In this document: piece after piece, positions 52,210 through 58,721 of the stretch | Layout: each line of letters opens with the position of its first letter | How positions within the stretch are numbered: position 1 is the first letter of the stretch | Assembly: GCF_016406085.1 (NCBI RefSeq) | Contig: NZ_JAEHFJ010000003.1 | Coordinates: forward strand, 436,288-500,287 | Source of the DNA: Aureibaculum flavum | GTDB taxonomy: Bacteria > Bacteroidota > Bacteroidia > Flavobacteriales > Flavobacteriaceae | Direction: 5' to 3' | Length of the DNA: 64,000 nt | Translations under genes and position numbers: made by a program | Notes under the pieces: generated by a model | Databases searched by the model: none | What the model was told of the DNA's origin: nothing | Seen by the model: only the letters and a program-made list of their open reading frames with translations

Positions 52210-52295
52210 TTTGATTAGTTGCTTATTTTAAGTAATATAGTTCGTAAGTAAGCTAAAATCAGCAATTAATTTTATACGGTAATGGGCATAGTTTT
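52210..52295 (-). repeat. attC-like site (b), right arm truncated
   Basis: On the minus strand this spacer begins like site (d): ACCGTATA, then TTATTGC/TAATTGC, then GCTTACTTACGAA. The R'-like end GTTRRRY is missing before the GNAT gene, so the site looks decayed. Its first bases (TGGGCATAGTTTT at 52283-52295 on the plus strand) form an inverted repeat with 53419-53431 on the other side of the TIGR02391 gene, 11 of 13 positions equal. Confidence 0.45.
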
Positions 52296-53408
52296 TTAGA
52301 AGGGTAAATCATCTTCTGATATTTGCTCTACAAAATTTTCTAGTTCTTTTTTAAAATCAGAATCTTTCTTCTTTCCGTAATAATTTGAAACCCAATCGTA
52401 AATTATTCTATTTCCATCATCCAATTCTTTTTTCAGAATATCTTTAAATGAATCCAAAAACAAAACATCTTCTAATCCATCAATATGATTACCGAAAAAG
52501 TCAATTACAAATCTCTGTTTTTCTTTGTCCCGTGAAACTAAGGAATTGTAAATTTTGTCAGCAACTAAGTTTCTTAATAATGACACTTTAATAATAGAGG
52601 TAAACCACGAAGCGTATATTCCAGCTTCATTTGTTGTTCCTTGAAAATCTTTTTCAGCAACAGGAATTAGTTGTATTAATTTATTTTCAGCTCTTAACCT
52701 TGAATCTTCATCTATTTTTGTCCATTGCGATTCGAATAATGCAATACATCTAATTACTGTTTTTAATGAATCCGTAAATCTTAATTCTTCCGAGACCAAT
52801 TTCAAAATCTCAATATTTTCTTCTTCGCTTAATAAATCTTTTAACGCTTCCCAAATGAGTATAATAATAGCTACTTTTCCGTTTTCTTTTTGTCTAAATA
52901 TTTCTATTGCTATTTCGAATATTTTGTTTTTTGGGATGTCTTTTATTAATAAGTTTGCATATTGATTTGTTTGAACAAAATCATTGTCAAAAACTCTCTT
53001 CAAGAAGAGTTCAGTTGTGAATTTTCCTTTTGATTTATCGATTAATTTTATAAGGTGATTAATGAAAATTATTATTTCAAATGCATCTTGTTCACTATCG
53101 TTTATTTTTGAATGACTTCTCGGGTTTCTATAAGCTGAATAAATTCCACGTAAGATACTTTCAATTCCCTTTTGGATATTCTTTTCAGATTCAGTTTTTA
53201 ATTTATTTAGCCTAATTTTTGGATTAGTTCCGCCAAGTGCTCCACCAATTAATTGATTTCCATCGTTGTCTAATCCAGACTTTTCTCGAATTATATCTCC
53301 AATGAATTGAATAGAATCAAGTATAGCTGTTTTATAATCCTCCGAATTATAACTTCTTTTTATAAACTCCCAAAGACGTTCTTCAATATGTTGTTTAATG
53401 TGTTCCAT
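52296..53408 (-). CDS. TIGR02391-family protein with HEPN-like motif
   Basis: 370 residues. The first 110 match the TIGR02391 (Ymh/Abi-type) pattern: GGALGGTNPKIRLN, ESEKNIQKGIESILRGIYSAYRNPRSH. R94-x4-H99 in RNPRSH is the HEPN ribonuclease signature, found in many abortive-infection and toxin proteins. The remaining 260 residues are helical with no known motif and could sense infection or inhibit the nuclease. The gene is its own cassette: an inverted repeat bounds it on both sides. A role in phage defence is inferred from family and setting. Confidence 0.75.
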   Translation of the reverse strand: MEHIKQHIEERLWEFIKRSYNSEDYKTAILDSIQFIGDIIREKSGLDNDGNQLIGGALGGTNPKIRLNKLKTESEKNIQKGIESILRGIYSAYRNPRSHSKINDSEQDAFEIIIFINHLIKLIDKSKGKFTTELFLKRVFDNDFVQTNQYANLLIKDIPKNKIFEIAIEIFRQKENGKVAIIILIWEALKDLLSEEENIEILKLVSEELRFTDSLKTVIRCIALFESQWTKIDEDSRLRAENKLIQLIPVAEKDFQGTTNEAGIYASWFTSIIKVSLLRNLVADKIYNSLVSRDKEKQRFVIDFFGNHIDGLEDVLFLDSFKDILKKELDDGNRIIYDWVSNYYGKKKDSDFKKELENFVEQISEDDLPF

Positions 53409-53426
53409 TCAGATGTTTAAAATTAT

Positions 53427-53617
53427 GTCCAACGGTCGTGTATAAGAATAGTAGGGCTGAAAACAGACGCTATCGTTTCGGATTATACACGAGACGAATT
53501 TTTAAATTTTTCTTTATTTTACCAAAAGCCAAATTTTTAAATTTGGCGATCTTCGCAAATACACTCAAACCTTTCGGAAAGCCTATATTAGCTATGTATT
53601 ATATACATTTTTGGGCA
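53427..53617 (-). repeat. attC-like site (c) between the TIR and TIGR02391 genes
   Basis: On the minus strand it opens GCCCAAAAATGTATATAATACATAGC (first part) and closes TTATACACGACCGTTGGAC; the two ends are complementary apart from a few bases, with GTTGGAC fitting the integron R' consensus GTTRRRY. In between, AAATTTAAAAATTT and GCCAAATTT repeats give further pairing. Length about 190 bp, long for an attC. Confidence 0.5.
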
Positions 53618-53620
53618 ACG

Positions 53621-54589
53621 TTATTTTTCCGTTCCTTTAATTTTATCAATAATATCAGACATTTTATCCAATAGTTTTGGGTCGAAATCATCACTTTTTT
53701 GTCCCATAAAAGAAGATTGATTATTTATATTCCAGTCTCTAAATATATCTTTTAATTCTTCTGTCTCAATTCTTTTGTTAAATACTTGAAGGTAAAATTT
53801 TCCAAAAGAGATAGCGTGTATTCTATCTGCTATTTTCATTGTTTCGTTCATATATGCTTTTCCAAGAGTAAATGAATATTTCGATGAGGCAATAAGTAGA
53901 ATTATTATTAGTGCACTTTTAATTGCAAAGAATATTGTCTTACTCCAATTTTCCTTTTCTCCAAAATCAGCTAAACCAGAATTTGAAAGCCATATTGTTG
54001 CAGCAACTCCTGCAATTAATGCTATAAAGCCTAAACCATACCATATTAAAGCATACGTTTTCATATTAGACTCCTTAGATTGTAAATCAGTCAAAGTCTG
54101 GGAAATATATTCTGGTGCTGAAGATTCAATTTTTTGTTTTACCTCTTTCTCTTCTTCTTCAATAGCAATCTGTTTACCGTAAAATGAGTTGATTGCATTA
54201 TCTATATCTTTTCCAACATTTTGCACATCATTTTCGGTAGTGCCATTCAGCATTATTCCGCGAATATTTCTAATTGTACTCGGTAATTCACTAAAGTCAA
54301 TATTGGGATAAAATATTGGTATAAATAATTTTCGTGAATTAGAATGGACGGAATAATTTCGGATTTGAATTACCTCATCCATAAAATAATTAGAATTTAA
54401 AGAGTCATTCGAAATCAATGCAATATGAATATCTGCACTCTTCATTGCATTTTTAATTGAAGTTTTAATGTCGTGTCCGACCTCGAAATCACTTAAAATT
54501 AATTCGTGTCCTAATTCCATTAAATTATTCATCAATGACCTAATAAAATTGTGATTTTCTTCTGAGTGTAAAATGTAAATTTTTGCCAT
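53621..54589 (-). CDS. TIR-domain protein with two membrane segments
   Basis: 322 residues. Residues 1-140 are a TIR domain: KIYILHSEENHNFIRSLMNNL (first strand and helix), DFEVGHDIKTSIKNAMKSADIHIALIS, and NSNYFMDEVIQIRNY with E72, the position of the NADase glutamate in active TIR domains. Two membrane helices lie near 180-205 (IWYGLGFIALIAGVAATIWLS) and 220-242 (FFAIKSALIIILLIASS). The rest is cytosolic and helical. Bacterial TIR proteins consume NAD or make signalling nucleotides in phage defence; membrane-bound ones are less well studied. The cassette is bounded by its own inverted repeat (TTGGGCAAC). Confidence 0.8.
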   Translation of the reverse strand: MAKIYILHSEENHNFIRSLMNNLMELGHELILSDFEVGHDIKTSIKNAMKSADIHIALISNDSLNSNYFMDEVIQIRNYSVHSNSRKLFIPIFYPNIDFSELPSTIRNIRGIMLNGTTENDVQNVGKDIDNAINSFYGKQIAIEEEEKEVKQKIESSAPEYISQTLTDLQSKESNMKTYALIWYGLGFIALIAGVAATIWLSNSGLADFGEKENWSKTIFFAIKSALIIILLIASSKYSFTLGKAYMNETMKIADRIHAISFGKFYLQVFNKRIETEELKDIFRDWNINNQSSFMGQKSDDFDPKLLDKMSDIIDKIKGTEK

Positions 54590-54624
54590 AAATTATTTAA
54601 TTCGGATGATGTTTTTTTAATGTT

Positions 54625-54757
54625 GCCCAACGTTGTTGTATATGGTTTGTTGCGTGTTTTAAGCAACTAATTTAGTAAATAATTATCGACCAAGAAAGTC
54701 CGCGAGGACTTTCGTAAGTAGGCGAGAAGCTAGCAATAAATTATATACGGTGCTGGC
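54625..54757 (-). repeat. attC-like site (d) between the P-loop ATPase and TIR genes
   Basis: A 133-bp imperfect palindrome. Outer arms: GCCAGCACC..GTATATAATTTATTGC (54757-54733, minus) pair with GCAACAAACCATATACAACAACGTTGGGC (up to 54625), ending in GTTGGGC, a perfect GTTRRRY. Its centre is a perfect hairpin GAAAGTCC/GGACTTTC (54694-54713). This is the best-preserved site of the set and shows the R''-L''-stem-L'-R' order of integron attC sites. Confidence 0.6.
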
Positions 54758-54768
54758 GGTAGTTTTTA

Positions 54769-56286
54769 TTATTCAATTTCCATCCTTCCAATGAAGTCTT
54801 CTGTTTTTTCATCTCTATTATTTTGAAATGCACTTTCAGCTCTCTCTAAATGATAAGTTGGTGATTCCCTTACTCCAATTCGTCTACGTCCCTCGTCAAA
54901 TTTCCAAAACTCAACTATTTGAATACCTCTTTTTCTAGGTTCCATAAAAAGCGAAAAGTCAAGAGTATATGCTTCAAATCTTCCTTTACGACCTGAGGCA
55001 GCTGAAGTATCTGGTTCTATTACATGGATAAGTTTAAAGTCCATAAGTTGAAGAACCAACTCGTGCATAGCACCATACTGTTGAGTTTCGTCTTGAGATA
55101 TTAAAAAACAAGTCCTCTTTTTTTCTTCAATGCAGAATTTTAGAATATCTCTAAAAACTGATTCAAGCCTAGATGCTTCAACATTTGCGTCCTTTCGAAG
55201 AGCTTTTAACTTCGATTGGTATGAGAAACTGCTAGCTGCTTTCCAGATGTTAGTTGCAGTAAGATGTTGTATTCTATCAACCGAAATTGCTTGGTCTATA
55301 GCGTTAACAAAAATCGTGAGAAAATCTCTCGGTACACCACCGGAAGCTATAACAAGTTCGTCAAATGAATTATGATTGAATAAACTTTCTTTTGCATTTT
55401 CCATTCCAACTTCATTAGCCATATAATTCAAAATTCTACCTAAATATTCACTTGGAGAGGATAAGTCTTCTAAAGTTCGGTCAAGATTTATTTCTTCGAC
55501 ATCTTGATTTAACTCAATTCCAATTGTTTGTTTTTCATGTCTAATTAATTCAGTCCTATGTCTTATTGTCGCTACCTTTAAATAATATTCAGTTCCACGT
55601 ACCAATCTGTGAATATAATCTATGACATCAGGTTGTTTATCTCTTTTTATTAAGTAGAAATCGTCTAGTAAAATGAAGCAGGCCTCATATTTACTTTTTT
55701 TAAGTTCTCTTTCGATAGCTAATTTATAGTCTGGAAGATGTCTTTCTAATTCATCAAGTTTATTCTCTTGAAATTCACTCAGTTTTCCTAAAGTATTTGT
55801 TCGGTCAGCACTTGCTTTAACACCTTTATAATTTCCTCCTCCACTAAATTTAGATTCACTTTTTTCTTCTTCTTGTACTTTTCTTGTTTCAGCTCTATTA
55901 AGAAGTTTTCTTAAATCCTCAATATGTTTTTGAACTTCTGTTTTTCGTAAAACAAATTTTCGCCATTTCTGCTTAGATGAAGGAATAGATTCCATGATTT
56001 GAAGTAATAATCTAATTAAAACATCAGGATATCCGAGTCTTTTTATATCGTCAGTAGACACATAAATCGATAATATTTCATGTTTTTTTCCAACGTCATT
56101 TTTATAGTGAACCAATAAACAAGATTTTCCGGAACCTCTTCTCCCAAAAATTACTTGTTGTTGTTTTGACCCAAGACGGTCTAAATGCCCTTCAACATCA
56201 ATATACTTTGGGTTGTGATTAGGTCTGATTCGAAATGAATCTCTGATTAGAGTCTGTAATGCTTTTACTTTTTTATCATTAAGCAT
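54769..56286 (-). CDS. P-loop ATPase of unknown function, probable defence gene
   Basis: 505 residues. Walker A is GRRGSGKS (residues 48-55) and a Walker B-like strand reads CFILLDDFYLI near residue 210. Between them lies a charged region, probably a coiled coil (KHIEDLRKLLNRAETRKVQEEEKSESK). After residue 290 it has AAA/ORC-like helices (ELVIASGGVPRDFLTIFVNAI, a sensor-2-type motif) and a winged-helix-like C-terminus. This is the layout of AAA/STAND ATPases used as sensors in defence systems, but I do not recognise a named family. It has no signal or membrane segment and lies upstream of the TIR gene with an attC-like spacer between. Confidence 0.7.
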   Translation of the reverse strand: MLNDKKVKALQTLIRDSFRIRPNHNPKYIDVEGHLDRLGSKQQQVIFGRRGSGKSCLLVHYKNDVGKKHEILSIYVSTDDIKRLGYPDVLIRLLLQIMESIPSSKQKWRKFVLRKTEVQKHIEDLRKLLNRAETRKVQEEEKSESKFSGGGNYKGVKASADRTNTLGKLSEFQENKLDELERHLPDYKLAIERELKKSKYEACFILLDDFYLIKRDKQPDVIDYIHRLVRGTEYYLKVATIRHRTELIRHEKQTIGIELNQDVEEINLDRTLEDLSSPSEYLGRILNYMANEVGMENAKESLFNHNSFDELVIASGGVPRDFLTIFVNAIDQAISVDRIQHLTATNIWKAASSFSYQSKLKALRKDANVEASRLESVFRDILKFCIEEKKRTCFLISQDETQQYGAMHELVLQLMDFKLIHVIEPDTSAASGRKGRFEAYTLDFSLFMEPRKRGIQIVEFWKFDEGRRRIGVRESPTYHLERAESAFQNNRDEKTEDFIGRMEIE

Positions 56287-56305
56287 ATTTGTTATTTTTA
56301 ATTAC

Positions 56306-56531
56306 TGCAAACGTTTGGGCTATGTGCCGTTAATTTTCTTTGATAAAGCTATAAAGTTAATAGATAAAACACAGACCTTTTCGCTTTTAAAATATTTTTT
56401 TATGTAGCCCTTGCGTTTCCCTAAACAATACCTACTAAGAGCATGAGTTGTTTGAAGAAAAAATGTTTTAAAAGCATTTGCCTAAAACCCGATAATTAAG
56501 CCAAAATTAATGGCATATAGGTGTTGTTACC
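56306..56531 (-). repeat. attC-like site (e) between the membrane coiled-coil and P-loop ATPase genes
   Basis: On the minus strand the start (ACACCTATATGCCATTAATTTTGG) and the end (rc TTTGGGCTATGTGCCGTTAATTTTC) are complementary over TATrTGCCrTTAATTTT. The terminal core is GTTTGCA, which does not fit GTTRRRY. The start also resembles half site (a). The rest of the 256-bp gap holds nothing else I can identify. Confidence 0.45.
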
Positions 56532-56539
56532 ATTTGTTT
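56524..56539. repeat. Cassette-boundary inverted repeat, left copy (partner 57144-57159)
   Basis: TTGTTACCATTTGTTT here and AAATAAATGGTAACAA at 57144-57159 are inverted copies with 15 of 16 positions equal, enclosing the 56543-57112 gene. In integrons the start of a cassette is complementary to the first box of its own attC, which is what this pair looks like. Confidence 0.6.
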
Positions 56540-56542
56540 TTT

Positions 56543-57112
56543 CTACACATAGTCTTTCAAATTCTCTCGTATTCTATTTGTATGTCCTTTTTGAAGGTCA
56601 AATAATTCAGCATAACAATCTTCCAGAATTTTAAACAGTTCACTTGCCTTTTCGGTGTTGACTGAGTCTGGACTTAATTCTGAAATTTCTCGATTTGTTG
56701 CGTTGATTTTGTTATTAATTTCCATCGCTTTGTTCTCGTCAAATTCATAGAATATATTGATATGATGATGTTCGAAATGAGGAAATGTCTTTAGTTTTTC
56801 GGCGTAAAAAGCAACCTCTTTTTGGAAGTTTTCAATTAAGGATTCGTGTTCAATTTTCCCCAATCGAAAATTCTCAAATTGTATTCGGGCTAAATTCAAA
56901 AAATTGGCATATTCCAGATAAAATTCTGATGCTTTTTTAGATGCGTTAATTTTTTCCTTCCACAAATAGGTTTTTAATTCTCTTTTGTAACGTTTCTTCT
57001 CCAATACAACGTCAAAGATACTTCTTCCAATCCAGCCTGTTGCTCCGAAAATCGCTCCGATAGCAAGTCCGCCAATTGCTGGGTAATCTCTTAAAAAGCA
57101 AAAAATGTCCAT
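56543..57112 (-). CDS. Membrane-anchored coiled-coil protein of unknown function
   Basis: 189 residues. A single membrane helix near the N-terminus (about 12-32, AIGGLAIGAIFGATGWIGRSI) is followed by a basic stretch (KKRYKRELK), which predicts the bulk of the protein in the cytosol. The remaining 150 residues are helical, probably coiled coil. No catalytic motif is visible. It is the first (rightmost) cargo gene of the minus-strand array and has a near-perfect inverted repeat at both ends. Similar small membrane helical proteins occur in defence islands, but function here is unknown. Confidence 0.65.
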   Translation of the reverse strand: MDIFCFLRDYPAIGGLAIGAIFGATGWIGRSIFDVVLEKKRYKRELKTYLWKEKINASKKASEFYLEYANFLNLARIQFENFRLGKIEHESLIENFQKEVAFYAEKLKTFPHFEHHHINIFYEFDENKAMEINNKINATNREISELSPDSVNTEKASELFKILEDCYAELFDLQKGHTNRIRENLKDYV

Positions 57113-57152
57113 TTTAATTTCTTTTATTTGGCTGATTGTTTTTAAATAAATG

Positions 57153-57197
57153 GTAACAATTGTATAAACGTATTGCGTTTATATCCGCTATCGTTAC
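57153..57197 (-). repeat. attC-like site (f), short form
   Basis: A 45-bp element with two nested stems: TATAAACG (57163-57170) with CGTTTATA (57176-57183), and outside them GTAACAAT (57153-57160) with ATCGTTAC (57190-57197), with extra unpaired bases on one side only. The paired outer and inner boxes with one-sided bulges are typical of attC structure. It would belong to a cassette that once stood to the right. Confidence 0.5.
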
Positions 57198-57337
57198 TAT
57201 AAGAAACTAAATGAGCATTATTTGTAAATAGATTGCTTTAACAGATTCAATTTAGCGACCACCTATCAAATATATAAAAATTCATTTAAAATACTGTTAA
57301 ATAGGAGTTTGAAATGACAATAATTTAAACAAACAAT

Positions 57338-57371
57338 TATATTTGATAGTATTAAGAATTGGTTCAAATTG
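57338..57371 (+). promoter_or_regulatory. Promoter box and small palindrome ahead of the right-end cluster
   Basis: TATATTTG (57338-57345) fits the Bacteroidetes -7 box. TTCAAATTGAA follows about 16 bp later, where a repressor could sit. The next start codon is at 57410. The rest of the 297-bp gap contains attC-like site (f) and otherwise nothing I can interpret. Confidence 0.35.
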
Positions 57372-57409
57372 AAACAATCACTAATTCGTTTGTTTTATAG
57401 TTTTGTAAA

Positions 57410-57661
57410 ATGAACTTTACAAAATACTTTAGTCTTATTGTAAAACAAAATGGTGTACCACATTTAAATAATGACCAATTCCGTCGATTTATGAATATTG
57501 TTAGTGTTGAAGCAAAAATTGAGGAACTTCAAAGTCTAAATTTTAATAGCCCCGTTATTTTTAAAAATATTGAAATGAAAAAAAATAAATTATCAAGACT
57601 CACAAAAGACCAAACTCCTAAAGAATTACTCAAGCAAATGGTTGCGTTATCAACAAAATAA
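57410..57661 (+). CDS. Small basic hypothetical protein
   Basis: 83 residues, strongly basic at the C-terminus (KNIEMKKNKLSRLTKDQTPKELLKQM), helical, with no signal peptide or known domain. It is the first of a three-gene plus-strand cluster at the right end of the island. Small basic helical proteins at this place often regulate element genes or bind nucleic acid, but no motif proves it here. Start chosen as the only ATG that keeps the full frame after the -7 box. Confidence 0.55.
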   Translation: MNFTKYFSLIVKQNGVPHLNNDQFRRFMNIVSVEAKIEELQSLNFNSPVIFKNIEMKKNKLSRLTKDQTPKELLKQMVALSTK

Positions 57662-57741
57662 ATTTAACTGTTTAATAAGATGTTTTTTTTATATAATTAG
57701 TATATTAAGTAATTCTTATATTAGAGGTTCAATTCTTAATT

Positions 57742-57885
57742 ATGAAAGGAACTCCAGCACCAAAAGGAAGTTGTAAAGAGCCTAGAAACACTAACAGTTT
57801 TGATGATTTTGGCAAATACACTTTAATTTATGGATTAATCTTCGCTGTAATAGGGTTAATACTAAAATACTTTAATATTATATGA
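57742..57885 (+). CDS. 47-residue single-span membrane protein
   Basis: A short frame starting MKGTPAPKGSCKEPRNTN, with one membrane helix at about residues 27-45 (YTLIYGLIFAVIGLILKYF). Its TGA shares bases with the ATG of the next gene (ATGA at 57882-57885), the strongest sign that it is translated. The N-terminal half is polar and contains one cysteine. It could be a small regulator or toxin-like membrane peptide; nothing fixes its function. Confidence 0.55.
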   Translation: MKGTPAPKGSCKEPRNTNSFDDFGKYTLIYGLIFAVIGLILKYFNII

Positions 57886-58121
57886 CCTTATACGAATACT
57901 TATTATTAGAAGAACAACAGCAATATAATTCTATATGGGATATTGGTATTTATCTAGATACAGTTAATGAAGATAACTATAAAATAAACATTTATGCTAT
58001 TGATATGTTTTTTGTTGAAGTTGTTTATAACGCTCAATCAAACAAGATAATTGAGAACAGAGCCTTTAAAGAAGGGCATAGATTAGATAAATACTCTCTT
58101 AATTTTAAAACGAAATATTGA
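57882..58121 (+). CDS. Small acidic hypothetical protein
   Basis: 79 residues in four-base overlap with the 47-residue membrane protein gene. The sequence (LYEYLLLEEQQQYNSIWDIGIYLDT...YKINIYAIDMFFVEVVYNAQSNKIIENRAFKEG) suggests a small alpha/beta fold with an acidic, aromatic face. I recognise no family. A terminator shared with ssrA follows. It may act together with the membrane peptide, for example as a paired antidote or partner; this is inference from coupling alone. Confidence 0.55.
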   Translation: MTLYEYLLLEEQQQYNSIWDIGIYLDTVNEDNYKINIYAIDMFFVEVVYNAQSNKIIENRAFKEGHRLDKYSLNFKTKY

Positions 58122-58178
58122 TAATTTATTGACGTTATTTAACTTACAATACAATAATCGTACAAATTTTAAAAGTAA

Positions 58179-58217
58179 AAAACCTCAACTAATTGTAAAA
58201 CAATGTGTTGAGGTTTT
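58179..58217. terminator. Bidirectional terminator between the island's right end and ssrA
   Basis: AAAACCTCAAC (58179-58189) pairs with GTTGAGGTTTT (58207-58217), with a further ATTGT/ACAAT pair inside. T-rich runs follow on both strands. It lies on the island side of the ssrA 3' end, so the tmRNA transcript now ends in island DNA. Confidence 0.75.
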
Positions 58218-58222
58218 AATTT

Positions 58223-58237
58223 GTGGAGACGGAGGGA
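58223..58237. repeat. attR, right direct repeat of the ssrA island
   Basis: GTGGAGACGGAGGGA, identical to 46171-46185. Read on the minus strand it is the 3' end of the tmRNA T-arm and acceptor stem, so insertion leaves the tmRNA intact. Confidence 0.85.
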
Positions 58238-58615
58238 CTCGAACCCTCGTCCAAACAAGCAACTAAAGTGCTTTCTACATGCATAGTCATCGTTTAATTT
58301 TCGTCCAAAAGCTGACCGACAACCGCCCACTTTTAGCTTATCTTCTTTAGTTTCAAAACACTAGCGAAGTATAGCATTTCTATGTCAATTTTTACGATGT
58401 CTCAAACTTGAACGCCATTAACAAAGGCTGTCAGGAGACATAAAGCTTCTCTACCTAGTAGAGACGAGGCTAAATCCTACTGTAATTCGGATTATGCAGC
58501 TAAAGCGTAGTTATTCTCGCCGTTTAAAGTGTTGAAATTGAGTTTTACGAGTACTATTTCATTGCTCGACATGCTTACAGTTCAATTGGTCTTGCTGTCA
58601 AAACCAGTCGCCCCC
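58224..58615 (-). ncRNA. ssrA: Transfer-messenger RNA
   Basis: About 392 nt. The 5' end GGGGGCG (from 58615) pairs with CGTCTCC near 58231-58225 to form the seven-bp acceptor stem, and GTTCGAGTCCCTC is the T-arm. The tag frame on the minus strand ends ...GENNYALAA followed by TAA, the Flavobacterial pattern. CCA is not encoded. tmRNA rescues stalled ribosomes and tags the unfinished protein for proteolysis. The 3' end is the insertion site of the genomic island. A -7 box TATCTTTG (58641-58634) with TTTG at 58661-58658 stands upstream. Confidence 0.93.
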
Positions 58616-58633
58616 AAATTATTATTTAATTTA

Positions 58634-58661
58634 CAAAGATAGTTATAATTTTGAAATCAAA
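58634..58661 (-). promoter_or_regulatory. ssrA promoter
   Basis: Minus strand: TTTG at 58661-58658, 16 bases, then TATCTTTG at 58641-58634, which fits the Bacteroidetes -7 consensus TAnnTTTG. The mature 5' end is about 18 bases further, so a short leader would be removed by RNase P. Confidence 0.55.
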
Positions 58662-58721
58662 ACTTGTTAAATACCTTATTTCATAATACCTTGCAACAAA
58701 ATCTGTACCAAAACCTAACAT

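Larger units (their letters stand above)
46171..58237. mobile_element. Integrative genomic island in ssrA, about 12 kb
   Basis: The island lies between two exact 15-bp copies of GTGGAGACGGAGGGA. The right copy is the 3' end of the tmRNA gene on the minus strand; the left copy is a bare remnant next to a tyrosine integrase gene. The element encodes the integrase, a HTH/excisionase-like protein and a RepA-like ATPase, and has an iteron-like non-coding region. No relaxase, conjugation or virion genes are visible. The remaining half is minus-strand cargo that looks like defence genes in cassette form, plus a small plus-strand cluster at the right end. Confidence 0.85.

Noticed and set aside
50139-57409. 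CRISPR array or IS element in the repeat-rich parts of the island
   Set aside because: The repeats are few, irregularly spaced and lack unique spacers of constant length; no cas or transposase gene is present.
58223-58260. A possible tRNA gene suggested by the GTTCGAGTCCCTC arm
   Set aside because: The arm belongs to the tmRNA; the 5' partner of the acceptor stem is at 58615 and the tag frame lies between.
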